NCBI RefSeq assembly: GCF_001442615.1
Contig: NZ_LMXN01000001.1
Coordinates: forward strand, 558,001-622,000
DNA: 64,000 bases
Source of the DNA: Algoriphagus resistens
GTDB taxonomy: Bacteria > Bacteroidota > Bacteroidia > Cytophagales > Cyclobacteriaceae
Direction: 5' to 3'
The translations under genes were made by a program, and so were the position numbers. The notes under the pieces are model-generated. The model ran no database searches and was not told where the DNA came from. It worked only from the letters and a program-made list of their open reading frames with translations. Shown piece by piece: positions 27,116 to 35,644 of the stretch (positions within the stretch are counted from its first letter, which is position 1; the number at the start of each line of letters is the position of its first letter).

Positions 27116-28449
27116 TCGATTTCTTCCACAAGAAAATGACTTGGTTCTTTGTGTTTCATACTGTAGTAGGGGAGGATATAGGTGATTGGTTTTCTGTCGG
27201 TGTTGAGAATTGGAAGATCTATTACTTTATAGTTTGAGAGCAAGGCAGTGTCAATGAGAACTAATGGTGCGTCCAAACCCTTTAAATCAATCATCGTTTT
27301 TTGCGGGATTTTCTCCATCCTTGAAGGTACTCTATAGTTCATTAGTACGGACTGAAGTGGAAGAACCAGGATAAAGGAAATCAGATTTAGAGCTAGCAGA
27401 GTGATTATGGGGTACCTATCACGTTGACTATCAATTATTCCTAGGTTTAGAAAAATTGTCATGGGACTATACATTCTAAGATCTACCCACGTGTAATTTT
27501 TATAAAGAATCAAATTGAATAGCATAATACATCCAAGTATCACCAGTCCACTGCAGATTAATTTGTCTTTTCTGAAAATTGTAATGCTAAGCAGTACCGT
27601 AGTCAGGATCCAAATTTTTTGTACTACATAAAAATTGCCATCGGCATAGGTAAATGCATAGCAAATATTTTGTTTGAAGTTATCGAGAACAATATGAAAT
27701 GCGGAAAAATATGCCCCGGTTGCCAACATATCCCCAAGGTCCGAAAAGGTATTAGGGACTTGCTCATGAAGAAAATGCTGATATAAAAACGGCAATGTGA
27801 GACCAAGAAAGAAGTATAAAGATTTGGCAAATCCTTTGACTGGACCTGGAAGGACCAATAATCCAAAAAGTGCAAAAAACCAAGTACTTCTGATTGAGCC
27901 TAAGAGTAGGATGAATAAGAGGAGCAGTACGAAATCTTTTGTTTTTTCAGTTGAACTATAGCGGTTCATAAGAAGATACAATCCTATTGCCCCGGCAATA
28001 TGAAGCAGTTCAGGAAGGTAGGTGACAGAATAAAAAAGCGTAATTGGGCTTCCAATTATAATAAGCAGTTGAAGGAGTCTAGTTCTCCATGGGGTCTTAT
28101 TGTTATACAGAAGGGGCATAAGAGCAAGAACCAAAACCCCTATATTGATTAGGGGAATTGTAAAACCCTTCCAGCCGACTAGCTTGGCAATAATGCCATA
28201 AAGCAGAGGATACAAAGGCCCATGGGCATCAGCACCGATAAGCCTCGAACCTTTTCCACTATAAGTAAACGTCGCTTTTAGAGAATTGCTGAGGTAGAAA
28301 TTTTCAGAGTTCTTATAAAAGAAGTATTCATCTCCATAATATGGTGAGTAGTCGAGTCCCAAAAAAGAAAAGAAATAGCTATAAACAATGAGGATCCCAG
28401 CCAACAGCACCAGTAGATATTGAACCTTGCCAATCTTTCTGAAATCCAT
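27046..28449 (-). CDS. Polytopic membrane protein, GT-C type glycosyltransferase-like
   Basis: The 467-residue minus-strand protein starts MDFRKIGKVQYLLVLLAGILIVYSYFF and has about ten to twelve membrane helices. The first extracytoplasmic loop contains YYGDEYFFYKNSENFYL with a D-E pair placed as in GT39/ArnT-like enzymes, followed by HGPLYPLLYGIIAKLVG, a pattern (HG/HPPL) common in dolichyl- or polyprenyl-phosphate-sugar transferases. The C-terminal ~100 residues are soluble. It probably transfers a lipid-linked sugar in the periplasm; the acceptor is unknown. It converges on the preceding gene with a 70-bp 3' overlap, and its promoter must be within 28450-28734. Confidence 0.68.
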   Translation of the reverse strand: MDFRKIGKVQYLLVLLAGILIVYSYFFSFLGLDYSPYYGDEYFFYKNSENFYLSNSLKATFTYSGKGSRLIGADAHGPLYPLLYGIIAKLVGWKGFTIPLINIGVLVLALMPLLYNNKTPWRTRLLQLLIIIGSPITLFYSVTYLPELLHIAGAIGLYLLMNRYSSTEKTKDFVLLLLFILLLGSIRSTWFFALFGLLVLPGPVKGFAKSLYFFLGLTLPFLYQHFLHEQVPNTFSDLGDMLATGAYFSAFHIVLDNFKQNICYAFTYADGNFYVVQKIWILTTVLLSITIFRKDKLICSGLVILGCIMLFNLILYKNYTWVDLRMYSPMTIFLNLGIIDSQRDRYPIITLLALNLISFILVLPLQSVLMNYRVPSRMEKIPQKTMIDLKGLDAPLVLIDTALLSNYKVIDLPILNTDRKPITYILPYYSMKHKEPSHFLVEEIDHLCVKSIKILNQKPSPRIACKK

Positions 28450-28734
28450 TAATTCTCGAGGAATTTATCCTTTAATCTTTGCATATAGGTTATGAAGTGA
28501 TAAAGATTGAGAATAAATCACCAAACTCCAACCAACAAAGCTGCAGCAAATATCCCTTCTTGCAAAATTCCCAAAAGCCCCTAAATTTGTCTAACCGAGT
28601 CAAAAAATTACTCGATGAGGCTAAGTCCTTACCTTGCTCTCTGAAGCATGTAGTGTGACCGACAGAGCGAAGCTGGCTTTACTTTTAAATTCTTCCATTC
28701 TAAATTCTCAGTTCCCTCCATTTTAGATTTCCCC

Positions 28735-29241
28735 TTGCTCGAATCCCTAGTCACTTCCAAAACCCGGATCAAGCTTCTGCTGAAGTTTTTTTCACATGCC
28801 AATTCAGGTTATTTGCGCGCTCTGGCCAAAGAGTTTGAGGAGTCAACCAATTCTGTCAGGGTAGAGTTGAACCGTTTGACCGAAGCAGGCTTATTGGTTT
28901 GCGAAGATGAAGGAAAAACCAAAATGTATAAGGCAAACACCAGTCACCCCTTCTTCGATGAAATCAGGGGTATGGTTTCCAAATTCCTCGGTTTGGATGA
29001 TCTGATGGAGCGGATTGTCAAAAGAATGGGAGAGGTAGAGATGGCCTATATAGTCGGTGACTATGCCAAAGGCATAGATTCTGGGACTATCCAAATGGTA
29101 CTTATTGGCAAAGACCTAGATAAGGAATATTTGGAATTTCTTAAAGAGAAAACCTACGAGAAAGTACATCGAAAAGTAGAAGTATCTATTTTGGAAGCCG
29201 ACCCAGGTGATATTCAAGGTATTCTGGTCTATGGAAAATAA
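28735..29241 (+). CDS. Winged-helix (ArsR-like) regulator of the polysaccharide export unit
   Basis: The 168-residue protein starts at TTG (28735), giving MLESLVTSKTRIKLLLKFF. Residues 5-75 form a winged-helix DNA-binding domain: recognition helix EESTNSVRVELNRLTEAGLL and wing CEDEGKTKMYKAN. The C-terminal half (AYIVGDYAKGIDSGTIQMVLIG) looks like a nucleotidyltransferase-like domain without obvious catalytic residues, as in similar regulators found just before ABC polysaccharide exporters in Cytophagales. It lies 117 bp before the Wzm-like permease, so control of that operon is a reasonable inference. No operator could be identified in the intervening sequence. Confidence 0.75.
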   Translation: MLESLVTSKTRIKLLLKFFSHANSGYLRALAKEFEESTNSVRVELNRLTEAGLLVCEDEGKTKMYKANTSHPFFDEIRGMVSKFLGLDDLMERIVKRMGEVEMAYIVGDYAKGIDSGTIQMVLIGKDLDKEYLEFLKEKTYEKVHRKVEVSILEADPGDIQGILVYGK

Positions 29242-29358
29242 GCTTTAGCGGGACTAAGGCCACCGTCCCAAGACCACCTGGATCGCTCTACATGACTTTC
29301 GGGTTGGGATCCATCAACCAATTTAAATTTTTAAGCTGCTTCGTTTTAAACTCAAAAA

Positions 29359-30186
29359 TTGAATCCTAAAGAAAATATTAAAATCATCCAGCCGACATCA
29401 GGCTGGCAGCTCATCGATTTCAAGGAACTCTGGAGATATAAGGATCTCCTTTATTTTTTAACGTTGAGAGGAATAAAGGCGCGGTACGCACAATCAGTAC
29501 TGGGAGTCGCCTGGGCCATAATCCAGCCTTTATTTACCACCATTGTATTTACTGTCGTCTTTGGGAACTTAGCCAAAGTAGATTCAGATGGTATTCCTTA
29601 TACTCTATTTGCATACCTGGCACTTTGGCCCTGGAATTACTTTTCTGGAACCCTTACCGAATCGGCTAATTCCCTGATCCAAAATGCCAATATGATTACC
29701 AAAGTTTATTTTCCCAGAATGGTATTACCTCTTTCCTCCATACTTTCTAAGCTGTTGGATTTTCTCATAGCATTTGTAGTGGTGGTAGGGATGATGATCT
29801 ATTATCAGATTACCCCTGGATGGGGATTATTGGTTTTGCCCTTGTTGATCATCCAACTTCTAATGTGTAGCCTGGGGATGGGAATGGTGCTTTCTGCTAT
29901 GGCAGTTAAATACAGGGATGTTAAGCATGCATTGACTTTTGTGGTACAGCTCTTACTTTATGCAGCTCCGGTAGTTTATAGTACCACCGCTGTACCTGAA
30001 CAATACCAGAAATTTTATGTGTTGAATCCTATGGTAGGAGTTATTGAAGGGTTTAGGGCTGCTTTTCTAGATCGCCCTATGCCTTGGCAGTGGATCTGGC
30101 CAGGTTCCATCGTAGCCTTGTTTCTCTTCGTTTTTGGAATGATGTACTTCCGCAGAATGGAAAGGATATTCGCGGATGTAGCTTAG
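29359..30186 (+). CDS. wzm: ABC-2 type polysaccharide export permease
   Basis: The 275-residue inner-membrane permease has about six helices and the conserved N-terminal amphipathic segment (DFKELWRYKDLLYFLTLRGIKARY) of Wzm/TagG proteins, followed by QSVLGVAWAIIQPLFTTIVF, ALWPWNYFSGTL and AVKYRDVKHALTF. It would flip lipid-linked polysaccharide with a Wzt ATPase. TTG at 29359 is the assumed start (MNPKENIK). Normally wzt follows directly; here the only Wzt-like gene in the window is at 58814, some 28.6 kb downstream on the same strand, and a GT2, a GNAT and WecE come next instead. Confidence in the role is high, but the pairing is inferred. Confidence 0.88.
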   Translation: MNPKENIKIIQPTSGWQLIDFKELWRYKDLLYFLTLRGIKARYAQSVLGVAWAIIQPLFTTIVFTVVFGNLAKVDSDGIPYTLFAYLALWPWNYFSGTLTESANSLIQNANMITKVYFPRMVLPLSSILSKLLDFLIAFVVVVGMMIYYQITPGWGLLVLPLLIIQLLMCSLGMGMVLSAMAVKYRDVKHALTFVVQLLLYAAPVVYSTTAVPEQYQKFYVLNPMVGVIEGFRAAFLDRPMPWQWIWPGSIVALFLFVFGMMYFRRMERIFADVA

Positions 30187-30313
30187 TGAAATATTGGCCG
30201 TTTCGAATTTTCGATTTCTCTAGTTACTGCGTTGAGCCTATTGTAACCACAACTCCGACAGCTCAAATAAAACACACAATACCTATGGTCCCTAACGGTA
30301 CCCATCCCTGAAA

Positions 30314-31222
30314 ATGCTTTCAATTATCTCCCCGGTTTATCGCGCAGAAAATATCCTGGCTGAACTCGTAGCCAGAATAAAATCCGCCATCCCAGAGGAG
30401 GAATTCGAAATTATTCTGGTTGATGATTACAGTCCTGACAACTCGTGGTCTGAAATTGAAAGGCTTGCTACTATCCACCCAGAGATAAGAGGCATCAAAC
30501 TTTCCCGCAATTTTGGTCAACATTACGCTATCACAGCCGGGCTGGATGCTACAAAAGGGGATTGGGTAGTGGTGATGGATTGTGATTTGCAAGACCGGCC
30601 GGAGGAGATTCCCAACCTGTTGAGGAAGGCCCAACAAGGTTACGATGTAGTGCTTGCCAGGCGTGTCAACAGGCAAGATAGTTTTTTCAAAAAGCTCTCT
30701 TCCAAAGTCTTTTACCGAACCCTCGCCTGGCTTACCGGATCAGAGCAGGACGAGCGTATTGCCAATTTTGGCATATACCACCGCAAGGTCATCCGGGAGA
30801 TATCAGGCATGCGGGAAAGCATCCGCTATTTCCCTACTATGGTCAAGTGGGTTGGTTTCCGCCAGACCACCCTTGATGTGGTTCATGCAGAAAGAGAGGT
30901 AGGGAGCAGCAATTACAACCTCAGGCGACTGTTCAACCTTGCGTTGGATATTATGCTGGCTTACAGCGACAAGCCAATCAGGCTTACCGTTAAACTCGGC
31001 CTTATGATAGCGCTCACCGGGTTTTTGTTTGCTCTTTATACCCTATATAAGTATTTGCATGGAGATATAGTAGTAGCCGGTTATGCCAGTTTGATTATCT
31101 CGCTCTGGGTGCTCACAGGCTTCCTGCTGGTAACCCTCGGGATGGTAGGGCTTTACATTGGAAAAACCTTTGAGGGAGTAAAGAACAGACCGATTTATAT
31201 TGTAGAGAAAAGAATTGGCTAG
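30314..31222 (+). CDS. Polyprenyl-phosphate glycosyltransferase, GT2 with two C-terminal TM helices
   Basis: This 302-residue enzyme has the GT2 catalytic domain (residues 1-220: SIISPVYRAENILAEL, VDDYSPDNSW, and the DxD-type DCDLQDRPEE) and two C-terminal helices (near 230-255 and 260-285), ending in GLYIGKTFEGVKNRPIYIVEK. This is the DPM1/GtrB/ArnC architecture, which makes undecaprenyl-phosphate sugars on the cytoplasmic face. Such lipid sugars are donors for GT-C enzymes like those at 24325-28449, so a functional link is likely. The gene begins 127 bp after wzm, and its end overlaps the assumed start of the acetyltransferase by 8 bp. Confidence 0.85.
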   Translation: MLSIISPVYRAENILAELVARIKSAIPEEEFEIILVDDYSPDNSWSEIERLATIHPEIRGIKLSRNFGQHYAITAGLDATKGDWVVVMDCDLQDRPEEIPNLLRKAQQGYDVVLARRVNRQDSFFKKLSSKVFYRTLAWLTGSEQDERIANFGIYHRKVIREISGMRESIRYFPTMVKWVGFRQTTLDVVHAEREVGSSNYNLRRLFNLALDIMLAYSDKPIRLTVKLGLMIALTGFLFALYTLYKYLHGDIVVAGYASLIISLWVLTGFLLVTLGMVGLYIGKTFEGVKNRPIYIVEKRIG

Positions 31223-31991
31223 CTATGGAAGAAAGTATTGTACAAAGCAGTATTCACCAAATCATTTTTTATCCGGCCAAACACTAAATCCCTTAATTTT
31301 AAATTCCAGACCAACACCAATCCTGAAACCTGAACTACTATATCTCCCCTTTGACAGCTCTCTTTTCGGTTATCAAGTCGGCAAAACGACTATCGGGGAT
31401 AGTTGGAATGAAAAAGACTTTCTGAAAGCAGCTGGGGATTTTCGGCTTGTCTATCTCTTTTCAGAAAAACCAGTAGAATTGCATGATCACGGATTCCATT
31501 GGGTGGATACAAAAGTCATTTTCGAAAAGGAATTACAAAACCAAATCGAAGTTGTAAGTATTCAGCCTTTTCAAGGAAACCTGAACAATGAGCTAGAAGA
31601 GCTGGCTTTTCTAAGCGGCATACATTCCAGGTTCAAAATTGATCCCAGGCTCCAAAACGGAGAATTTGAAAAACTATATAGACTTTGGATTACAAAGGCA
31701 TATGAGTCTAATTCAATCCTCCAATCCCCAGATCTGGCCGGAATGGTAACCCTCACTGTTGAGCATGGGCAGGCGAATATTGGCTTGATTGCTGTTTCCG
31801 GGGAAAACCAAGGGAAAGGTTGGGGCAGAAAACTCCTTCAGGCAGCAGAATACCAAGCCTTCAGGCAAGGAGCTGTCATCATGAAAATTCCAACTCAAAG
31901 CAGCAATGCACCCGCTTGTAAGCTATACGAATCACTAGGTTATCAATTAAAGAACAAGATTCATGTGTACCATTATTGGAATAACAGCTGA
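31215..31991 (+). CDS. GNAT acetyltransferase, WecD-like (dTDP-4-amino-sugar N-acetyltransferase)
   Basis: The open frame of up to 258 residues ends in a GNAT domain: IGLIAVSGENQGKGWGRKLLQAAE is the acetyl-CoA-binding motif A, and PACKLYESLGYQLKN is motif B. Together with the downstream WecE it fits WecD, which acetylates dTDP-4-amino-4,6-dideoxygalactose (Fuc4N). The start is doubtful: TTG at 31215 gives a ~35-residue N-terminal extension of unlikely composition, whereas the conserved part begins at LKPELLYLPFDSSLFGYQVGK, whose first codon is CTG at 31323. No ATG exists in frame before it. A short real protein of about 222 residues is therefore probable. Confidence 0.72.
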   Translation: MASYGRKYCTKQYSPNHFLSGQTLNPLILNSRPTPILKPELLYLPFDSSLFGYQVGKTTIGDSWNEKDFLKAAGDFRLVYLFSEKPVELHDHGFHWVDTKVIFEKELQNQIEVVSIQPFQGNLNNELEELAFLSGIHSRFKIDPRLQNGEFEKLYRLWITKAYESNSILQSPDLAGMVTLTVEHGQANIGLIAVSGENQGKGWGRKLLQAAEYQAFRQGAVIMKIPTQSSNAPACKLYESLGYQLKNKIHVYHYWNNS

Positions 31992-32216
31992 CAAAGAGGT
32001 GTATAGCTAACAAAAGATAGTAAGTAGTAAAAAATATGAATTATACACGTGAGGTATCATCATTATAATTCAATTTACAATTTAGAATTGGATTATAGGT
32101 ATATCAGTTTTTATGTCCATAGCGTAGTAAAAGCATCTTAAGATTCGGCTAACACCAGTTTTGGGGCAATAGTCCGACAAAGCAGGTTTTCTGTCTAAGG
32201 TCATCCAGCTCAAACC

Positions 32217-33467
32217 ATGGAAGATATGGCTGCCCACATCCCACATCCGACCTTGAAAATCCCCTTCAACAAACCCTACCTTACAGGAAACGAACTCAAG
32301 TATATTGAAGAAGCGGTAGCAATGGGGAAAATCTCAGGCAACGGGGAGTTCACCCACCGTTGTCAGGAATTTTTCGAAAAACAATACGGTTTTCTGAAAT
32401 GCCTGCTGACTACCAGCGGTACCGATGCTCTGGAGATGGCAGCTATTCTACTATCTATTCAGCCGGGTGACGAAGTAATACTTCCCAGCTATACCTTCGT
32501 TTCTACAGCCAATGCATTTGTGCTACGCGGAGCCAAAATAGTTTTCGTGGACAGCCGTTCGGATCATCCCAATATCGATGAATCCCTCATCGAGGACCTG
32601 ATCACTTCGAAGACCAAAGCCATTGTGGTGGTTCATTATGCAGGACTTGCCTGCGAGATGGATGTGATCATGGATATAGCCCACAGGCATAGGCTATTTG
32701 TGGTGGAGGATGCTGCCCAGGCTATTGCATGTTATTATAAAGGCCGGGCACTTGGGAGTATCGGACATCTGGGCACGATGAGTTTCCATGAAACCAAAAA
32801 TATCCAGTGTGGGGAGGGAGGGATGCTTATGATCAATGATCCCGGGATGATCAAAAGAGGGGAGAGGATCTGGGAAAAAGGTACGGATAGAGCAGCTTTT
32901 TTCAGAGGTGAAGTGGACAAGTATGAATGGGTTGACATAGGAAGCTCTTTCTTGCCATCGGAACTCAATGCCGCATTCCTCTGGGCCCAATTGGAGAATC
33001 TTGATAGCATACATGAACGGAGGAAAGGAATCTGGGAAGATTACTATAAGTTTTTCAAGAAAGGTGGTTTAACTACAAAAGTTTTAAGTTCTGATTACCT
33101 TGATGAGCTGTTAGTTGCTGATTTTCAGTTCGTTTTCAACGAACTGCACGCAAGCGCCAGTCTGCCGACCATAATTGGCGCATCCAATGTGGAAAAACCG
33201 TTTTACAACCAGCATGCAACATTTAATTACCATATTTTCTATCTTCTCTTCCCGTCTGCGGCATCCAGGGCAACCTATGCTTTAACCCTTAAAGAAAAAG
33301 GGGTTTTAGCCGTTTTTCATTACCAGAGTCTTCATAGATCGGAATTTTCCAAAACACACTTTCCGGAGCAACACCTCCGTAGTCTCCCTAATGCTGATCG
33401 CTATTCAGATTGTTTGTTGCGATTGCCTATGTTTTATGAATTACCGGAATTTAGTGTCTTCGTTTAG
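32217..33467 (+). CDS. wecE: dTDP-4-amino-4,6-dideoxygalactose transaminase
   Basis: The 416-residue PLP enzyme of the DegT/DnrJ/EryC1 family aminates dTDP-4-keto-6-deoxyglucose. It matches WecE closely: KIPFNKPYLTGNELKYIEEA, TSGTDALEMAAILLSIQPGD, LPSYTFVSTANAFVLRGAKI, VEDAAQAI with the PLP-contacting Asp, and SFHETKNIQCGEGG, whose Lys forms the Schiff base. Two oddities are visible. Residues about 283-318 look like an extra segment not present in the E. coli enzyme, and its DNA contains a perfect 9-bp hairpin (33126-33146). The C-terminus stops ~10 residues early after LPMFYELP. The N-terminal AHIPHPTLK stretch overlaps CATCC-rich DNA also seen in gaps, so the true start may be later. Confidence 0.85.
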   Translation: MEDMAAHIPHPTLKIPFNKPYLTGNELKYIEEAVAMGKISGNGEFTHRCQEFFEKQYGFLKCLLTTSGTDALEMAAILLSIQPGDEVILPSYTFVSTANAFVLRGAKIVFVDSRSDHPNIDESLIEDLITSKTKAIVVVHYAGLACEMDVIMDIAHRHRLFVVEDAAQAIACYYKGRALGSIGHLGTMSFHETKNIQCGEGGMLMINDPGMIKRGERIWEKGTDRAAFFRGEVDKYEWVDIGSSFLPSELNAAFLWAQLENLDSIHERRKGIWEDYYKFFKKGGLTTKVLSSDYLDELLVADFQFVFNELHASASLPTIIGASNVEKPFYNQHATFNYHIFYLLFPSAASRATYALTLKEKGVLAVFHYQSLHRSEFSKTHFPEQHLRSLPNADRYSDCLLRLPMFYELPEFSVFV

Positions 33468-33547
33468 CATATTGCCAATTCAGTTCAGAGGAGAATAAGA
33501 TTAAAGTTTGTTGTTTCATCTGTTTATAATAGTTTTTCAAAGGTCAT

Positions 33548-33792
33548 ATGGAATCTCGCATGCATTATAATCATCCCAGTGTGTGACTCTTGAGTCATGC
33601 TCGATTTCATATGATTATAATTTGTCTTTTAAGGGCCATATGGAATCTCGCATGCATTATAATCATCCCGGTGTGACGTTTTCGTCATGCTCGATTTCAT
33701 GCGTTTATAATTTGATTTTTATAGGTCACATGGAATCTCGCATGGGAGATAATCATCCCAGTGTGTGACTCTTGAGTCATGCTTGATTTCAT
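33548..33792 (+). repeat. Structured repeat array A (three units)
   Basis: Three units lie at 33548-33610, 33640-33700 and 33730-33792, separated by 29-bp AT-rich spacers containing TTATAATTTG. Each unit starts ATGGAATC and ends GATTTCAT, which pair with each other with one G-T wobble, so the units are imperfect hairpins. Inside are TCGCATG, AATCATCCC, GTGTG and a small hairpin. That hairpin reads TGACT-CTTG-AGTCA in units 1 and 3 but TGACG-TTTT-CGTCA in unit 2, a compensated base-pair change. The leader CATCTGTTTATAAT (33517-33530) is identical to the leader of array B. Function is unknown. Confidence 0.85.
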
Positions 33793-33946
33793 AAGGGCAA
33801 CCGGTAGTAGGAAAGATGCTGTCTTTTGGCTGTGGGAGCGTCCCAATCGACTGAACTCCATGCTTTCCTAAAGGATATCAACCATAACCTTGACTGCCCT
33901 CATACTTTTTTGCTTTTCCAACATCATCGCGCACCAGCTCGCTCCC

Positions 33947-34813
33947 TCACTTTTTCTTCCCTATCTGAAATGATCTTACGACGTTAAAACCAAAATGAAT
34001 ATCTCCATCAAAGAAATTTCCCTGAGTAGAGGGAATAAAACCGGATGGGGTCATTTCATTGGAATTGGTGAGATGAAGTTGGAAGACATGCCCGCCCGTT
34101 TCTATATCCACACCTATCCCCAGCGAGTTGTACCCAGGTAGATCTTTACCAAACCTATAGTAATATTCACCTGTTATATTGACCCTATTGGAAACGGCCA
34201 CTTTACCGGCAATTCCCAGGGAAGCAAGATTATTGGGTTCCTCCTGAGTAGGCACCAGGTTTCTATGCACAAAACTGGGCATCAGCTGCAGGGAAAATGC
34301 AGAGCCAAACTTCCTGGCCAGCAACAGCTGGTGCACATAGCGCAGCCTTCGCTCGAAATTCATGGGTAATTCAGGTCTTTTGAGGGTGTAGATTGAGAAA
34401 TCACTTACCCAGGTGGCAGAGATAGGCATATCCTCAGCTTTTTGTTCCAAAATCCTGGCTTTAATAAAACTGTCATATACCTTGTTGACAGAATTCCTTC
34501 CAAATCCTACAGTCACCCGGTCCGAAATGGAGTATTCCAGACCCAATCGTACATTGGAATCATCCAGACCAAACAGATTGTATGCTCCGGAATTTAATCT
34601 GCCAAAACGGTGGGAAATGATTACATCCAGATTTCCTTTTCCTCTGGTTTCTATAGATTGGCCGTTGATTATCCGGGTTCCCTTGAAGGTTCCCAAAACT
34701 ATTTCCGGCTCCTGTTTAGTACTCGTCCTCAACTCCTCCAGCAAGTCCTGACATTGGGCAGATGTCGCCATCAAGGCAATAAACAAAGTGAAATACAGTT
34801 TTTTCATTGTCAT
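33947..34813 (-). CDS. DUF5777-like outer-membrane beta-barrel protein
   Basis: The 288-residue protein has a signal peptide (MKKLYFTLFIALMATSAQC) and then alternating strands typical of a small outer-membrane barrel: GNLDVIISHRFGRL, VRLGLEYSISDRVTVGFGR, YVHQLLLARKFGSAFSLQL, VNITGEYYYRFGKD, and HVFQLHLTNSNEMTPSGFIP near the end. This pattern and the GNFFDGDIHFGFN motif match the DUF5777 family of Bacteroidota, commonly next to YceI and c-type cytochromes. The ATG at 34813 overlaps the YceI stop by one base (TAATG); the ATG at 34807 is equally possible. The role is unknown; a part in lipid or electron-transfer traffic across the envelope is only a neighbourhood-based guess. Confidence 0.78.
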   Translation of the reverse strand: MTMKKLYFTLFIALMATSAQCQDLLEELRTSTKQEPEIVLGTFKGTRIINGQSIETRGKGNLDVIISHRFGRLNSGAYNLFGLDDSNVRLGLEYSISDRVTVGFGRNSVNKVYDSFIKARILEQKAEDMPISATWVSDFSIYTLKRPELPMNFERRLRYVHQLLLARKFGSAFSLQLMPSFVHRNLVPTQEEPNNLASLGIAGKVAVSNRVNITGEYYYRFGKDLPGYNSLGIGVDIETGGHVFQLHLTNSNEMTPSGFIPSTQGNFFDGDIHFGFNVVRSFQIGKKK

Positions 34814-35349
34814 TATTGGGGACTTTTAAATTCAAATTTTACAGTTACCTCTACTTCCTCTGCGATATTTTGGAACATCAGCCTTGGGATATCAATTTTG
34901 TAGTCTTTCAAAACCACAGGGAATACAGCCTCCATTCTTATTTTCCCGTTCACCTGTGTGATAGTCCCCGGGATTTTCACACGCTTTTTCACTCCATGGA
35001 TAGTCATATCCCCTTCTGCAATGGCATTGGACTTGGCGATTTCCAGGTCATATCCTGATATTTTTCCCTGAAAAAATGCCTCCGGATAGTTGTCAGATTC
35101 CAGGTAGTTTTCATTGAAATGCTCCTTCATCAGGGATTTTCTAAATTCAAATCCGTTTATGGGAATCAGAAAAACAGCCTCTCCGCTTGCCACGTCAAAA
35201 ATTGCTGTGGCTTTTTTGTTTTCAGCACTGATGTCCTCGATAATAGCACTGCTAAAAAACCGGACATATCCTGTTTCGGAGCGTAATTCCTGACTATGAA
35301 CCTGCATAGTCTGGAATAGCAAAAAGGACAAGAGTATTAACCTTTTCAT
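34813..35349 (-). CDS. YceI-family periplasmic protein
   Basis: The 178-residue protein carries a signal peptide (MKRLILLSFLLFQTMQVHS) and the YceI lipocalin-like barrel: FFSSAIIEDISAENKKATAIFD, FEFRKSLMKEHFNENYLESDNYPEAFFQGKI (the SxHFxxxxYLxxxxYPxxxF family signature), and MTIHGVKKRVKIPGTI. YceI proteins bind polyisoprenoid lipids. Its start codon lies directly beside the leader of repeat array B, so the promoter and 5' untranslated region must lie within that array. It is transcribed with the DUF5777 gene. Confidence 0.88.
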   Translation of the reverse strand: MKRLILLSFLLFQTMQVHSQELRSETGYVRFFSSAIIEDISAENKKATAIFDVASGEAVFLIPINGFEFRKSLMKEHFNENYLESDNYPEAFFQGKISGYDLEIAKSNAIAEGDMTIHGVKKRVKIPGTITQVNGKIRMEAVFPVVLKDYKIDIPRLMFQNIAEEVEVTVKFEFKSPQ

Positions 35350-35377
35350 CTGTTTATAATTGTTTTAAAATGGTCAG

Positions 35378-35641
35378 ATGGAATCTTTGACGATTAAAAT
35401 AATCATTGCCCTGTGTGTTTTAATGATGATTTTAATCGTGTCGATTTCATGTGTTTATAATTTGTTTTTAAAGGCCTTATGGAATCTCGCATGGTGAATA
35501 ATCATCCCGGTGTGTTACGTTTTCGTCATGCTCGATTTCATGTGTTTATTTATTGGTTTTTAAAGCCAGATGGAATCTTTGACGATTAAAATAATCATTG
35601 CCCAGTGTGTTTAATGATGATTTTAATCGTGTCGGTTTTAT
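35378..35641 (+). repeat. Structured repeat array B (three units, two structural types)
   Basis: Units lie at 35378-35450, 35479-35541 and 35570-35641 with 28-bp spacers. Unit 2 is like the units of array A. Units 1 and 3 keep the ATGGAATC outer arm but carry a different interior: CGATTAAAATAATCATT pairs with AATGATGATTTTAATCG in 16 of 17 positions. In unit 3 the closing arm is GGTTTTAT instead of GATTTCAT; both changes still pair with ATGGAATC through G-U wobbles if the plus strand is transcribed. The array fills the space between the cytochrome stop and the YceI start. Confidence 0.85.
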
Positions 35642-35644
35642 GAC

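Noticed and set aside
33583..33768. 61-codon open frame running through repeat array A
   Set aside because: It translates the repeat units themselves. Unit spacing is 92 and 90 bp in array A and 101 and 91 bp in array B, so a common frame is not kept, while hairpin pairing is. The repeat is therefore not coding.
33548..35641. CRISPR array
   Set aside because: The repeated parts are long (61-73 bp), the spacers are conserved rather than unique, there are only three units per array, and no cas genes are present.
33548..35641. Integron attC sites
   Set aside because: The units are imperfect hairpins, but the R'' and R' core sites (GTTRRRY / RYYYAAC) and an integrase gene are not seen, and three units lie side by side without cassettes between them.
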